DNA of 64,000 nucleotides from Clostridiales bacterium (GTDB lineage Bacteria > Bacillota > Clostridia > Oscillospirales > Oscillospiraceae): positions 1 to 64,000 of the forward strand of contig JAJUJI010000004.1 of assembly GCA_029265405.1 (NCBI GenBank). The letters run 5' to 3'. The position numbers were made by a program, and so were the translations under genes. This document shows, in pieces, positions 8,103 through 17,404 of the stretch (the stretch's first letter is position 1; each line of letters starts with the position of its first letter). A model generated the notes under the pieces. That model was not told the DNA's origin, did no database searches, and worked only from the letters and a program-made list of their open reading frames with translations.

Positions 8103-8441
8103 GTGTCGCGTGAGGAGGTATTAAAAAGGAGCATAAGCAAATCAAGCCACCACGCCTGCCACAAGGGGAAATAGCGGCAAAGGCCCTTAAAGAGCGGCTA
8201 AAACTCGTATCGCCGTTAAGGCAAGGGGCCGTCGAACCTGCGCGCGGGGAATTCCGGAAGCAAGCGGCGCATGTTTTATCCGACTGCTTCCGCATCGAAG
8301 GGCATTTGGCTCCGGTTACGGTTGGCTTTATTAATATCGGCATATCGCCGGAATCGCGATAAACGATAATAGCGGTATGCCATTATTGCATGCAGTGCTA
8401 TTTCGGCTTTATTGAACTTATACAAACAAGCCTGTGATGTA
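8103..8441. other. Gene-poor spacer with one stop-free frame
   Basis: No standard gene is visible. On the plus strand 8114-8362 is free of stops and ends in TAA, but it has no ATG, GTG or TTG. Two GGAGG-like sites (8113-8118, 8128-8131) precede only ATT and ATC codons. The predicted peptide is Lys/Arg-rich and unrecognised. It could be a gene remnant or a gene with an unusual start. Confidence 0.35.
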
Positions 8442-8470
8442 TTGACTGTTTATGTAAATAAGTATAAACT
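8442..8470 (+). promoter_or_regulatory. Probable promoter of the MerR gene at 8554
   Basis: TTGACT (8442-8447) with TAAACT (8465-8470) at a 17-base spacing, or TATAAA (8463-8468) at 15. Confidence 0.55.
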
Positions 8471-8553
8471 ATGGTGCAACACCAATGTCAAGATATCAAT
8501 TTAACTATATTATTATTATATTGTGCTGCCTGAGCGAAAGAAGCGGAGCCGGA

Positions 8554-9396
8554 ATGAGAAACGAAGACATGCTTACCGCAGCCGAATTTGCCAAGTTTTG
8601 CGGAACCACAAGAGATACGCTGCTATGGTATGATAAAATGAACCTGCTCAAGCCGGGCAGGATAGGGGAGAACGGCTACAGGTATTATCATATAACGCAA
8701 TATATAAGGTATGATATAATTCAAATGATGAAGCAAACGGGCAGCAGCCTGACTGAGATAAGGGCGCTGCTTTCCGACCTTTCCAAGGGCATTGGCTCTG
8801 AATTTTTTGAAACTCGGATTAAGGTATTGACGGAGCAGATCAAGCGGCTGTCGATGATGAAAATGTTTACATCCGATATTAAAAGCGGCATATACATGTC
8901 TGAAACCTGCGAATACGGCAAGCCCGAGCTGACGGCGCTTGAACCGGGGCTTATGGTGGCGGTTAAGCTGGATAAGGCGGGGAATAGCTGTCCGGAGGAG
9001 GGCTTTGCCGAGTTTGCAAGGAACTACTCAAGGCTGCGGAAGCTTTGCAAAAGGGACGAGAGCGTACATAATTACCCGCTGGGAGTTATCCTTTCCCTGG
9101 AGGGATATAAAAAAGGCAACATAGAGCAGCTCTATTATTTTTTTGACACAGACGGCGAAAGCGGGCATCCCGTAATCAGACGTCCGGGCGGCAGCGCTGT
9201 GGCGATATGCCATAAGGGAAGATATGATAATATAAAAACGACGCTGGATACGGCGTTCCAGTTCATAAAGTCGCAAAAGCTGGAGGCTTACGACAATATT
9301 TACGAATACGATATATATGCGTTCCTTACAGATTCAAGGGACGACACCGCTTTTAAGCTGATAATACCGGTACAACCCGCGAGAGACAGGGATTAA
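8554..9396 (+). CDS. MerR-family regulator with effector-binding C-terminal domain
   Basis: This 280-residue regulator begins with a MerR helix-turn-helix (LTAAEFAKFCGTTRDTLLWYDKMNLL, then GYRYY) and a dimerisation helix to about residue 105. The C-terminal 150 residues resemble the GyrI-like/BmrR effector domain that binds bulky or hydrophobic ligands. The ATG at 8554 is chosen over an upstream in-frame one because the usual MerR start aligns here; the ribosome site is weak (GCGGAG). It ends just before a strong terminator, so it forms its own transcript. Possible targets are its own promoter and the YibE/F gene downstream. Confidence 0.85.
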   Translation: MRNEDMLTAAEFAKFCGTTRDTLLWYDKMNLLKPGRIGENGYRYYHITQYIRYDIIQMMKQTGSSLTEIRALLSDLSKGIGSEFFETRIKVLTEQIKRLSMMKMFTSDIKSGIYMSETCEYGKPELTALEPGLMVAVKLDKAGNSCPEEGFAEFARNYSRLRKLCKRDESVHNYPLGVILSLEGYKKGNIEQLYYFFDTDGESGHPVIRRPGGSAVAICHKGRYDNIKTTLDTAFQFIKSQKLEAYDNIYEYDIYAFLTDSRDDTAFKLIIPVQPARDRD

Positions 9397-9404
9397 TAAT
9401 GATT

Positions 9405-9446
9405 AAAGGCGCCGCAGGCATAATAAGCCTGCGGCGCCTTTATTCT
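9405..9446 (+). terminator. Terminator of the MerR gene
   Basis: AAAGGCGCCGCAGGC (9405-9419) pairs perfectly with 9427-9441 around ATAATAA, with a T-rich tail. A second small hairpin, GGCGCCGC-TTTT-GCGGCGCC (9490-9509), follows and reuses the same GGCGCCGC core. Confidence 0.88.
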
Positions 9447-9554
9447 GCCCTATATGGAGAATTTAACAAAAGCCTAACTAAAGGATGCTGGCGCCGCTTT
9501 TGCGGCGCCGTTAAGATTAGATCGGATAAAAAAGGCTTGAAGGCGGAAAGCTTT

Positions 9555-10766
9555 ATGGATAATAAGCTCGTGAAAGACAGGTCAAGCCGCCTTGCAGCGC
9601 GCTTGCCAAAGACGCAAGCAAAAGGAAAAGCAAAAAAGCGCGATATAATCGTGTTTGCTTCAATAGCCTTCGGCACCCTGCTAATCGTACTATTGATAAA
9701 CAGGCTGCCGTATGAAAGGTATTCCAGCGGGATGGCGGGCGCGGCTATAAGCTACGAAGTTGGAAGGGTAGAGGAGGTGCTTTCCGAAAGGCTTGAGGAC
9801 AGCGCATACCAAAAAGGGTTGATGACGGGGGAGCAGACGCTCCGCGTGCGCCTGCTGACAGGCAAACATAAGGGCGAGATGGTTGAGGCCGGCAATTACC
9901 TCAGCGCATACAGCAGCGTCTTGGCAAGGACCGGCAAATATCTTGTGTTCAGCGTTGACGAACTGGACAACGGTGTTTTCCAGGTAAGAGCGTATAATTA
10001 TTTCCGCGCGCCGGTTATTTTTATCCTGGCCCTTGCGTTTTTAGCGGCGCTGGTGTCGGTAGGCGGTAAAAAAGGCCTGATGTCGGGTTTCGGACTTGCG
10101 TATACGTTTATTTGCGTATTTTTGGTATTTCTGCCGCTTGTGCTTCGAGGCTGCTCGCCTTTGCTGTCTGTGTCTGTTCTCGTGTTCATGGTTACATTCG
10201 CCACTATGGTACTGCTCAACGGCCCCGGCCGCAAAAGCTTATGCGCGGTACTGGGAACTCTGTCCGGAGTGCTCGTTTCAGGCGCCATACTGGCAATATT
10301 CAGCCATGCGGCGCATATATCGGGCTTCAATACCGAGGAGGCCGAAAGCCTTCTTCTAATTAGCCAAACTACCGGTCTGAAAGTAAGGGAGCTGTTGTAT
10401 TCGGGAATACTGATAGCTTCTCTTGGAGCCGTTATGGATACCTCGGTATCAATGGTATCGACTATGTTTGAACTGAAGTCAGGCATGCCCGAAATAAAGA
10501 GCCCCGCTTTGATAAGGGCGGGCATTAATGTGGGAAGGGATATTATAGGAAGCATGTCAAATACCTTGATACTGGCCTTTACCGGCTCGGCAGTAAACAC
10601 GCTTATTATCTTATATTCTTATTCGGTGCAGCTTAATCAATTGCTCAGCATGAATATGCTTGCTATCGAAATAGCTCAGGCGCTTTCAGGAAGCCTTGGC
10701 ATAATCCTTACAGTCCCCCTGACGGCAGCGATAACCGCGAGCGTCCTGAAAAAAAGCCGCGCCTAG
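9555..10766 (+). CDS. YibE/F-family multipass membrane protein
   Basis: This 403-residue protein has a short basic N terminus, one membrane segment near residues 31-50, an extracytoplasmic domain of roughly 130 residues and then a block of about seven hydrophobic segments. This is the architecture of the YibE/F family, whose members are predicted transporters of unknown substrate. The segment SLGAVMDTSVSMVSTMFEL is a recognisable family motif. The ATG at 9555 is preferred because an upstream in-frame ATG lies inside the terminator of the previous gene. Its stop codon lies inside its own terminator hairpin. Confidence 0.8.
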   Translation: MDNKLVKDRSSRLAARLPKTQAKGKAKKRDIIVFASIAFGTLLIVLLINRLPYERYSSGMAGAAISYEVGRVEEVLSERLEDSAYQKGLMTGEQTLRVRLLTGKHKGEMVEAGNYLSAYSSVLARTGKYLVFSVDELDNGVFQVRAYNYFRAPVIFILALAFLAALVSVGGKKGLMSGFGLAYTFICVFLVFLPLVLRGCSPLLSVSVLVFMVTFATMVLLNGPGRKSLCAVLGTLSGVLVSGAILAIFSHAAHISGFNTEEAESLLLISQTTGLKVRELLYSGILIASLGAVMDTSVSMVSTMFELKSGMPEIKSPALIRAGINVGRDIIGSMSNTLILAFTGSAVNTLIILYSYSVQLNQLLSMNMLAIEIAQALSGSLGIILTVPLTAAITASVLKKSRA

Positions 10767-10783
10767 AAGCGGCTTTTACATTT
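10752..10783 (+). terminator. Terminator overlapping the YibE/F stop codon
   Basis: AAAAGCCGC (10752-10760) pairs with GCGGCTTTT (10769-10777); the stop codon TAG (10764-10766) sits in the loop. Confidence 0.8.
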
Positions 10784-10786
10784 ATT

Positions 10787-10846
10787 TAAGCTTTGCTTTA
10801 CAGAAAAAAGATAGCACGGAGAAAATTAAATCCATAAGCTTTGCTT
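10787..10846. repeat. Direct repeat TAAGCTTTGCTT upstream of the phosphoesterase gene
   Basis: TAAGCTTTGCTT occurs at 10787-10798 and again at 10835-10846, 48 bases apart, in the leader of the secreted phosphoesterase gene. It may be a regulator site or chance. Confidence 0.4.
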
Positions 10847-10877
10847 GAAGCAACATTTTGAAATTGGAGGCGAAAAA

Positions 10878-13685
10878 ATGAAAGCTAAATTAATGGGCAA
10901 GCTGACCTCTATTTTGCTGGCGTTTGTCCTGCTGATGGGCTATATGCCCTCCTTCGGCGCCGCCAGAGCCGAAGACACCGTAAATACTTTCACTCTGACG
11001 GCCGGGATCAAGGAAAACGCGGACGACAGCGAGGAATGGCTGAGCGGCGCAAACACGGGATTGATCGACTACAACAGCTCCGATCTTGAGATCGGCTGGG
11101 AAAAGCCGGCGGAAGCCGACCCGCTTGCGCAAATAATAGCCGTCAGGTTTGCGGAGCTCAACATACCGAAGGGGGCAAGGATAACCGGCGCATACATACA
11201 GTTCACCGCCGATATCGACAAGGACGCAGGGGCGTCCTCAAAGAGCGCCAATCCCTTTGATATTTACATTTGCGCCGAGGATACTGCAGATTCGGCCCCC
11301 ATTCAAAACGTGCAATACAACATTTCCTCCAGAACCAAAACGACGGCGTACGTTTCATGGTATCTGAACGACGGCGCGAGCAGGTGGACGACGCCGTATC
11401 AGCGCGAGGCAATACAAAGGACGCCTGACATCGCCCCTTTGCTGCAATATATTATAGATAAGGACGGATGGGCTTCTGGAAACGCGGTATGCTTTTTGCT
11501 TTCGGGAAGCTGGAACAGGACGGCCGCATCCTCCGAGGACGCTCCCGACAGGAGCACGGGCCCGTCGCTTTGCGTTACCTTTGAATATGCCGGAAATCTT
11601 GACCAGGCAGCGCCGACCGGCTTAAGCGGGACTGCTCCCACATCGGCGGCAAACAACGACGGTTCCATAACCGGCGTTACATCCGCTATGGAGTACAAGC
11701 CCATGGCGGCCGCCAGTTGGACAGCCTGCACCGGAACCGCTATTAACGGGCTTGCCGCCGGAATATACGAGGTCAGATACGCAGCCAGGACGGGCTACAA
11801 CGCGAGCCCCTCCACCAATGTCACCGTACCTCCCTATGCCGGCTACGACGCCAAGGATATAACCTTGCAGCCGGGCTCTGACGAAACAAAAATGAACTTC
11901 TGCTGGTATTCCCCCTCTGCGACAACCGCCTGCTGCGTGCAGATCGCACAGAAAGCGGCCATGACCGGCAGCGAGTTTCCGGCCGCCGCTGCCTCAAGCT
12001 TTACGGGAACGGTCACGCGTTCCGGCGGAGGAAGCTTTAATTCAAACAAGGTTACGGTAAGCGGGCTGCAGCAGAATACCGAGTATGTCTACCGCCTTGG
12101 AGACGGGACAAATTTCAGCGGCGTCTACAGCTTCAGGACCGACGATCTTGACGACGGCTATACCGCCATCTTTGTCGGCGACCCGCAAATAGGCTGCTCG
12201 AACACCACGACGGATGCGGCGGGCTGGCAAAATACTCTGACTAAAGCGCTGGGAAGTTTCCCCGAGGCAAGCTTTATAATCAGCGCTGGAGACCAAGTGG
12301 AAACCTCTACCAACGAAACGCAATACGACGGCTTTTTTACGCCCGCTGCCCTGCGCTCCTATCCGCTGGTCCCTGTTGTCGGGAACCATGACAACAGCGC
12401 GCTGTACAAGTACCACTACAATTCGCCCAACGAGTCTGCCTCATACGGAACGACAAACGCGGGGGGCGACTACTGGTTTACCTACGGAAGCTCGCTTTAT
12501 ATGGTGCTCAACACCAACAACCAAAGCTCGGCGTCACACGAGGCTTTCATAGGCGAGGCTATAGCGGCGGCCGGAAGCGGCATAAAATGGAAAATTGTCG
12601 TAATGCACCACTCAATTTACAGCTCCGCAAGCCACTCCACAGACAGCGACATAGCGGCAAGAAGGAGCGGCCTCTATCCGGTATTTGACAAATACGATAT
12701 AGACGTAGTCCTTGCCGGACACGACCACTGCTACACCAGAACATACCAAATGCTTGGAGGCGTCGCCCAACAGAACCAAAAATATGACACCCAGAGCAGG
12801 GTCGTCAATCCTACTGGAACTCTCTACATAACCTCCAACTCCGCAAGCGGCAGCAAGTACTATGATTTCAAAGCCGCAGACACGGCGTATATGGCCGTAA
12901 GATGGCAGGGCTATACCCCGTCATATTCCAAGGTTACGGTTACAGACGAGACCTTTACTATTACAACCTACCGGTCTGACAGCAACGAAGTAATAGATAC
13001 CTATACGATATACAAGAACGAAGATTTTGCAACGGCTGCGCTGAAGGCGCTTGCACCCTATGCCATACTTGACAGCGGCAGGAGCCTTAAATATCGGGTG
13101 ACTGTAAACAACCTCAAGGATGCGGACGTTATAGAGGGCATAGTTAGTATAGACGACGCAAAATTTCAAATCACCGACATACAGCCGCTCTATACGGACA
13201 GCAATTCGATTTTCACGGCAAACTGTGATTACGCGAACGACGGCTCGCATAAAAAGGCTTACTTCAGCCTTGCAAAAGTCGGGGGTCTGGGCCAGGCCGA
13301 AAGCCTGCCCTTGGCCGATATAACAGTCAAGCTGGTTGGAGAAAAGACCGGCAGCAGCATCTGCAGCCTTAACATGAACCTGCAAGCCCTGGACATGTAC
13401 AAGGGCGACAACACCGGCAATACTTCAAAGCTGGTCTACAGCGAGATTGAAGGCGGAGGTACGGCTGAAAGCCTGGTAAGCGCCCTGGCCGGAGATATCA
13501 ACGGGGATACGGTCCTTAACGGAGCGGACCTATCGCAGGCGCTGACGTATTTTGCTCTCAAGCGCGCCGACAGCGAGCAAATATGGAAGGATAAGGGAGC
13601 ATGGCGAACTGACTATGACTGCAACGGCAGCATAGACGTGGGTGATCTTACAAAAACAGCCATGCTTATAGCCAGGCTCGGCTGA
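10878..13685 (+). CDS. Secreted purple-acid-phosphatase-like phosphoesterase with C-terminal dockerin
   Basis: This 935-residue protein starts with a signal peptide (basic MKAKLMGKL, hydrophobic core, AARAE cleavage region). A beta-rich domain of about 35-245 is followed by a short repeat domain, a purple-acid-phosphatase-type fibronectin-like domain (about 327-425) and a calcineurin-like metallophosphoesterase domain (about 428-640) with GDPQIG, SAGDQVE, GNHDN, MHHS and AGHDHCY metal-ligand motifs. Residues of about 720-860 look like a beta-sandwich. The end is a dockerin with two calcium loops (GDINGDTVLNGADLSQAL and TDYDCNGSIDVGDLTKTA). It should hydrolyse phosphate esters outside the cell while docked to a cohesin-bearing partner. 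GGAGG precedes the ATG. The SLH protein downstream is a candidate anchor. Confidence 0.88.
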   Translation: MKAKLMGKLTSILLAFVLLMGYMPSFGAARAEDTVNTFTLTAGIKENADDSEEWLSGANTGLIDYNSSDLEIGWEKPAEADPLAQIIAVRFAELNIPKGARITGAYIQFTADIDKDAGASSKSANPFDIYICAEDTADSAPIQNVQYNISSRTKTTAYVSWYLNDGASRWTTPYQREAIQRTPDIAPLLQYIIDKDGWASGNAVCFLLSGSWNRTAASSEDAPDRSTGPSLCVTFEYAGNLDQAAPTGLSGTAPTSAANNDGSITGVTSAMEYKPMAAASWTACTGTAINGLAAGIYEVRYAARTGYNASPSTNVTVPPYAGYDAKDITLQPGSDETKMNFCWYSPSATTACCVQIAQKAAMTGSEFPAAAASSFTGTVTRSGGGSFNSNKVTVSGLQQNTEYVYRLGDGTNFSGVYSFRTDDLDDGYTAIFVGDPQIGCSNTTTDAAGWQNTLTKALGSFPEASFIISAGDQVETSTNETQYDGFFTPAALRSYPLVPVVGNHDNSALYKYHYNSPNESASYGTTNAGGDYWFTYGSSLYMVLNTNNQSSASHEAFIGEAIAAAGSGIKWKIVVMHHSIYSSASHSTDSDIAARRSGLYPVFDKYDIDVVLAGHDHCYTRTYQMLGGVAQQNQKYDTQSRVVNPTGTLYITSNSASGSKYYDFKAADTAYMAVRWQGYTPSYSKVTVTDETFTITTYRSDSNEVIDTYTIYKNEDFATAALKALAPYAILDSGRSLKYRVTVNNLKDADVIEGIVSIDDAKFQITDIQPLYTDSNSIFTANCDYANDGSHKKAYFSLAKVGGLGQAESLPLADITVKLVGEKTGSSICSLNMNLQALDMYKGDNTGNTSKLVYSEIEGGGTAESLVSALAGDINGDTVLNGADLSQALTYFALKRADSEQIWKDKGAWRTDYDCNGSIDVGDLTKTAMLIARLG

Positions 13686-13718
13686 AGCGGGCCATAGCAA
13701 GGAAGTCTGTCAATGCGG

Positions 13719-13758
13719 CGGGATGGCTGCGGCATCGGCCATCCCGTACCGATATAAT
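13719..13758 (+). promoter_or_regulatory. Hairpin and -10-like box before the SLH gene
   Basis: CGGGATGGC (13719-13727) pairs with GCCATCCCG (13738-13746). TATAAT lies at 13753-13758 but has no good -35 box. The pair may weakly separate the phosphoesterase gene from the SLH gene. Confidence 0.4.
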
Positions 13759-13776
13759 ACGAACCGAGGTTTTGCA

Positions 13777-15561
13777 ATGAAAAAATTAGTAAAGAGCTTT
13801 GGCGGCCTTCTGCTCCTTGCGATGGGAGCGCTGGCGCTTTTGCCGGCGGCCGGCGGCGAGGCGGCGCTGGCCGCGGAAAAAAGCGCGGAAATAGCGCTGC
13901 CTTCGGGCAGCTACACATATTCGTATACCCTGGAGCTTGACCCGATTGATAAAGCCTATTCTTCCGCCCAGTTTGAAATAACGCTGGAGAACAACAGCGG
14001 GCTGAGCGTTACGGACATAGCGTTTGACGAAGGTATCTTGCGCAAGTCCAGCGGAACCGTAAGCACGCTGGAAGCGGGAGGCGAAGCGAGCGGAAGCCGG
14101 ACGATATATCGGGCAGGCTTTCTGTCAACCGACAATAATTATCGCAGCGAGACGAAAATATGTACGGTGACCTTTTCTTATACGGGAAATGAGCCTATGA
14201 CCGTCGCCTTCGGCAACCTGCAAATATGGAGATATGACGGAGAGAGCAACGGGATACCGAAGCTAATAAAAGAGACGCCGGTCTGGAGCCGCACGATAAC
14301 TTTTTCACGTTTAAGCGGCGTTTCGAGCGGCGGCGCCGGGGCGGGCTCTGCGTCGGGTGAAAAGGTGACGGTATCCGGCTCAAGCGAAAAGACGACGGTG
14401 AGAGCCGTTTTGAAGGGCGGCTCCGACGGAAAAGGGGCAATTAAAGCGTACTTAAGCGATGAAATTGCCTCAAGCCTTATAAGCAGCCTGAAAAGCGCCG
14501 AAGCGGCGGGTAAAAAAGCCGTTGCGGAGCTAAAGCTTGAAAGCGAAGACGAAACGCTAAGCGCAGAGGTTCAGATAAGCGGCAGCGCTTACGCCAAGCT
14601 TGCCGCAGAAACCGACACAGAACTGGCGGTTGAAACGGGAATAGGAAGCATCTCATTTGACCCAAAGGCCGTCTTGGGGATAGGCGCACTGGCAAACGGC
14701 GGCGATATCAGCCTAAGGATAGCGAAAGTGGAAGCGTCATCCTTGAATGAGGAGCAAAGCCTTGCCGTCGGGGATCGTCAGGTCTATGATTTCTCCATTT
14801 TTGCAGGAGGAAAACGGATTTCGGAGCTGGGCGGAGGGCGGGCAAGAATAAACGTGCCCTATGCGCCGAAGGAAGGCGAGGACAAAAACGCAATCGTAGC
14901 CTTCTTTCTCGACGAAAAAGGCGCGCCTCAATTGATGAGGGGGGCATACGACGAAAAGACAGGCATGGTAGAATTTGTTGTTAAGCACCTGTCGCTCTAC
15001 TATGTGGGATATAGAAAAATAGTTTTTGAGGACGCGAGCGGCGGGTGGTATTCCGACGCGGTGACATTCATTGCGGCCAGGGGAATTACCTCGGGTACCG
15101 GCAGCGGCAGATTCGAGCCGGACAAAGCCGTAACCAGAGCGCAGTTTTTAGTCATGCTAATGAGGGCCTACTGCATAGAGCCTGATGAGGAACCCAAAGA
15201 CAGCTTCAGCGACGCGGGAAACACATATTATACCGGCTATCTGTCGGCCGCCAAAAGGATGGGCATAGCTAAAGGCGTAGGCGGCAACCGATTTGCGCCG
15301 GAGCGTGAAATAACCAGGCAGGATATGTTTACCCTGCTTTACCGCTCCCTGGCGGCGCTGGACGAGCTGCCGGAGCCGGTGAGGGAGGCGGACGTATCCG
15401 ATTTCCTCGACGCCGCAGACGTTTCGGATTACGCCATGGCGCCGCTTAACGCTCTTGTGAAAGGCGGAATAGCAAGCGGCAGCGGAGGAAGGCTGGAGCC
15501 GCTGGCGGCTTCCACTAGAGCTCAAATGGCCCAGGTTTTATACAGCCTTTTAAGAAGCTAA
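13777..15561 (+). CDS. S-layer-homology surface protein, possible anchoring scaffold
   Basis: This 594-residue exported protein has a signal peptide (MKKLVKSFGGLLLLAMGALALLP), an N-terminal beta domain of about 30-175 that could be a divergent cohesin-like sandwich, a Ser/Gly linker, a middle domain of about 205-410, and three SLH repeats of about 418-594 (FIAARGITSGTGSGRFEPDKAVTRAQF and similar). SLH repeats bind pyruvylated wall polymer. The ATG at 13777 follows GAGG. Directly upstream lies a dockerin protein, so this may be its cell-surface anchor; the cohesin assignment is inference, since no clear cohesin signature is visible. Confidence 0.85.
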   Translation: MKKLVKSFGGLLLLAMGALALLPAAGGEAALAAEKSAEIALPSGSYTYSYTLELDPIDKAYSSAQFEITLENNSGLSVTDIAFDEGILRKSSGTVSTLEAGGEASGSRTIYRAGFLSTDNNYRSETKICTVTFSYTGNEPMTVAFGNLQIWRYDGESNGIPKLIKETPVWSRTITFSRLSGVSSGGAGAGSASGEKVTVSGSSEKTTVRAVLKGGSDGKGAIKAYLSDEIASSLISSLKSAEAAGKKAVAELKLESEDETLSAEVQISGSAYAKLAAETDTELAVETGIGSISFDPKAVLGIGALANGGDISLRIAKVEASSLNEEQSLAVGDRQVYDFSIFAGGKRISELGGGRARINVPYAPKEGEDKNAIVAFFLDEKGAPQLMRGAYDEKTGMVEFVVKHLSLYYVGYRKIVFEDASGGWYSDAVTFIAARGITSGTGSGRFEPDKAVTRAQFLVMLMRAYCIEPDEEPKDSFSDAGNTYYTGYLSAAKRMGIAKGVGGNRFAPEREITRQDMFTLLYRSLAALDELPEPVREADVSDFLDAADVSDYAMAPLNALVKGGIASGSGGRLEPLAASTRAQMAQVLYSLLRS

Positions 15562-15577
15562 GGCTGGCTTAATGCAA

Positions 15578-15620
15578 AAGTACCGTGCCAAGCTTTGAGC
15601 CTGGCACGGTACTTAAATTT
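15578..15620. terminator. Bidirectional terminator between the SLH gene and putP
   Basis: AAGTACCGTGCCA (15578-15590) pairs perfectly with TGGCACGGTACTT (15602-15614) around an 11-base loop, between two convergent genes, with AT-rich flanks. Confidence 0.75.
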
Positions 15621-15660
15621 CATATTGCGGAGTGCGATACTAAATATGAAAAAGCGCCTT

Positions 15661-17223
15661 CTAATCGGCCATGGCCCTGACGGCGTCAAATTCCGCCTCG
15701 ATTTCCTCGGAGGGCTTTTTTGTAAGCAGGGATACGGCAATTATCATCACGCATGCAAATATAAAAGCGGGCAGCAGCTCGTATATGCCCCAAATGCCGC
15801 CGTTCGGTCTGATGGCAAGCTTCCATAGAAAAACCATTCCGCCTCCGCCGAGCATGCCGGCCATGGCCCCGGCGCGGTTAATTCTTTTCCAGAACAGGGA
15901 GAACAGTATGACGGGTCCGAAGGTGGCTCCAAATCCCGCCCAGGCGAAGCTGACGACCTTGAAAATGACGCTGTTGCTGTCCAGGGCTATCAATATCCCC
16001 ACCAGAGCCACCGCAAGGAGGGTTATGCGGCTTACAGTCATGATCTGCTTTTCCGTTGCGTTTTTATTAATAAGCCCCTGATATATATTGCGCGAGAAAG
16101 CTGAGGAGGCTATCAGCAGGTAAGAGTCGGAGGAGCTCATGGTCGCCGCCAGTATGCCGGACATCATTATTCCGGCGGCGAAAGGATTCATCAATGAGGA
16201 GGCTATGATTATAAATATGCTTTCCGCCTCGGATGAGGTTGTAAGCTTGCCGGGATAAACTGCGCGGCCTATGATGCCTATCGCGACGGCGGCTGCCAGG
16301 GATATGAGCACCCAAATTACGGCGATGCGGCGCGATTTCGTAAGCTCCCTGGTGGAGCGTATGCCCATGAAGCGGAGCAATACCTGAGGCATGCCGAAGT
16401 AGCCGAGCCCCCAGGCCATAGTCGATATTATTGTAAGCAGGCCGTATGAGCTCTTCGCTCCGAACATGGCGCTTCCGTCGGCCGCTATCCGCTGGACTCC
16501 GGCATCGTTTGTAACGGGATTCGCTATGCCGAAAAACTCCAAGAAGCCTGGAATAGCGCGGGCGTTGTCAATGACTGCGCCGATGCCGCCAGCCGCCGCC
16601 GTACCTACCGCCAGGACGGCTACCAGGGATACTATCATCACTATGCCCTGGACAAAGTCGGTGGTGCTTTCGGCAAGAAAGCCGCCGAGAAAGGTATAAG
16701 TAAGGACTATAGCCGCGCCGACCAGCATCATCAATACATAGTCGATGCCGAAAAGCTGGTTGAACAGCTTGCCGCAGGTAACAAAGCAGCTCCCCGTATA
16801 AACCGCGAAGAAAACGAGAATGAATAGGGCCGCTATGGTCATCAAGACCTTTTTGTTTTCCTTAAAACGATTGCTTATGAATTCCGGTATGGTTATCGCG
16901 TTGCCGGCCGCGATGGAATAGCGGCGAAGCCTCTTTGAAACCAGCAGCCAGTTCAGATAGGTGCCTATGGCCAGCCCTATGGCAGTCCAAGCGGCGTCGG
17001 CCAGGCCGCACCAGTAGGCGACGCCAGGCAGCCCCATGAGCAGCCAGCCGCTCATATCGGAGGCTTCGGCGCTCATCGCCGCTACCCAGGGGCCCAGCCT
17101 CCTTCCTCCAATAAAAAAATGCTCGGAGCTGGAATTGGCGAGCTTGGCAAAATAGAGACCGATGACGACCATTGCGGCCAGATACGCAAGCATTGAAACC
17201 AGGGTTTCCACAGATGCGCTCAT
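15661..17223 (-). CDS. putP: Sodium/proline symporter (SSS family)
   Basis: This 520-residue multipass protein matches sodium:solute symporters of the PutP group: the N-terminal SSEHFFIGGRRLGPWVAAMSAEASDMSGWLLMGLPG block, GNAITIPEF near residue 115, and later FAAGIMMSGILAATMSSSDSYLLIASSAF. About 13 hydrophobic segments are visible. It should import proline with sodium. The ATG at 17223 is preferred over the ATG at 17247 because GAGGT stands 8 bases before it. It is a single-gene transcript convergent with the SLH gene. Confidence 0.9.
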   Translation of the reverse strand: MSASVETLVSMLAYLAAMVVIGLYFAKLANSSSEHFFIGGRRLGPWVAAMSAEASDMSGWLLMGLPGVAYWCGLADAAWTAIGLAIGTYLNWLLVSKRLRRYSIAAGNAITIPEFISNRFKENKKVLMTIAALFILVFFAVYTGSCFVTCGKLFNQLFGIDYVLMMLVGAAIVLTYTFLGGFLAESTTDFVQGIVMIVSLVAVLAVGTAAAGGIGAVIDNARAIPGFLEFFGIANPVTNDAGVQRIAADGSAMFGAKSSYGLLTIISTMAWGLGYFGMPQVLLRFMGIRSTRELTKSRRIAVIWVLISLAAAVAIGIIGRAVYPGKLTTSSEAESIFIIIASSLMNPFAAGIMMSGILAATMSSSDSYLLIASSAFSRNIYQGLINKNATEKQIMTVSRITLLAVALVGILIALDSNSVIFKVVSFAWAGFGATFGPVILFSLFWKRINRAGAMAGMLGGGGMVFLWKLAIRPNGGIWGIYELLPAFIFACVMIIAVSLLTKKPSEEIEAEFDAVRAMAD

Positions 17224-17325
17224 TTGCTTTACCTCACAATTTAGCATATTAATTGATTAGTTGATTAAAGCCCTAAACATCCTAGCATACGCCGTCATTT
17301 ATTGCAAGCAAGGAATACAACAGAA

Positions 17326-17374
17326 AAGCTAAAAGCGGCCCGGAGAGCGCGTTGTGCGCTCCCCGGGCCGCCTT
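17326..17374 (-). terminator. Terminator at the end of the pilus operon
   Basis: A GC-rich hairpin (left arm 17335-17350, right arm 17356-17371, one mismatch). On the minus strand it is followed by TTTTAGCTTTT, as expected for the end of the long leftward pilus transcript. Confidence 0.85.
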
Positions 17375-17404
17375 GTGGCGTAAATAATGCTAATAACGGA
17401 AATT

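Noticed and set aside
9399-9554. Longer N-terminal version of the YibE/F protein starting at 9399
   Set aside because: That start lies inside the terminator hairpin of the MerR gene and adds a basic stretch with no family similarity.
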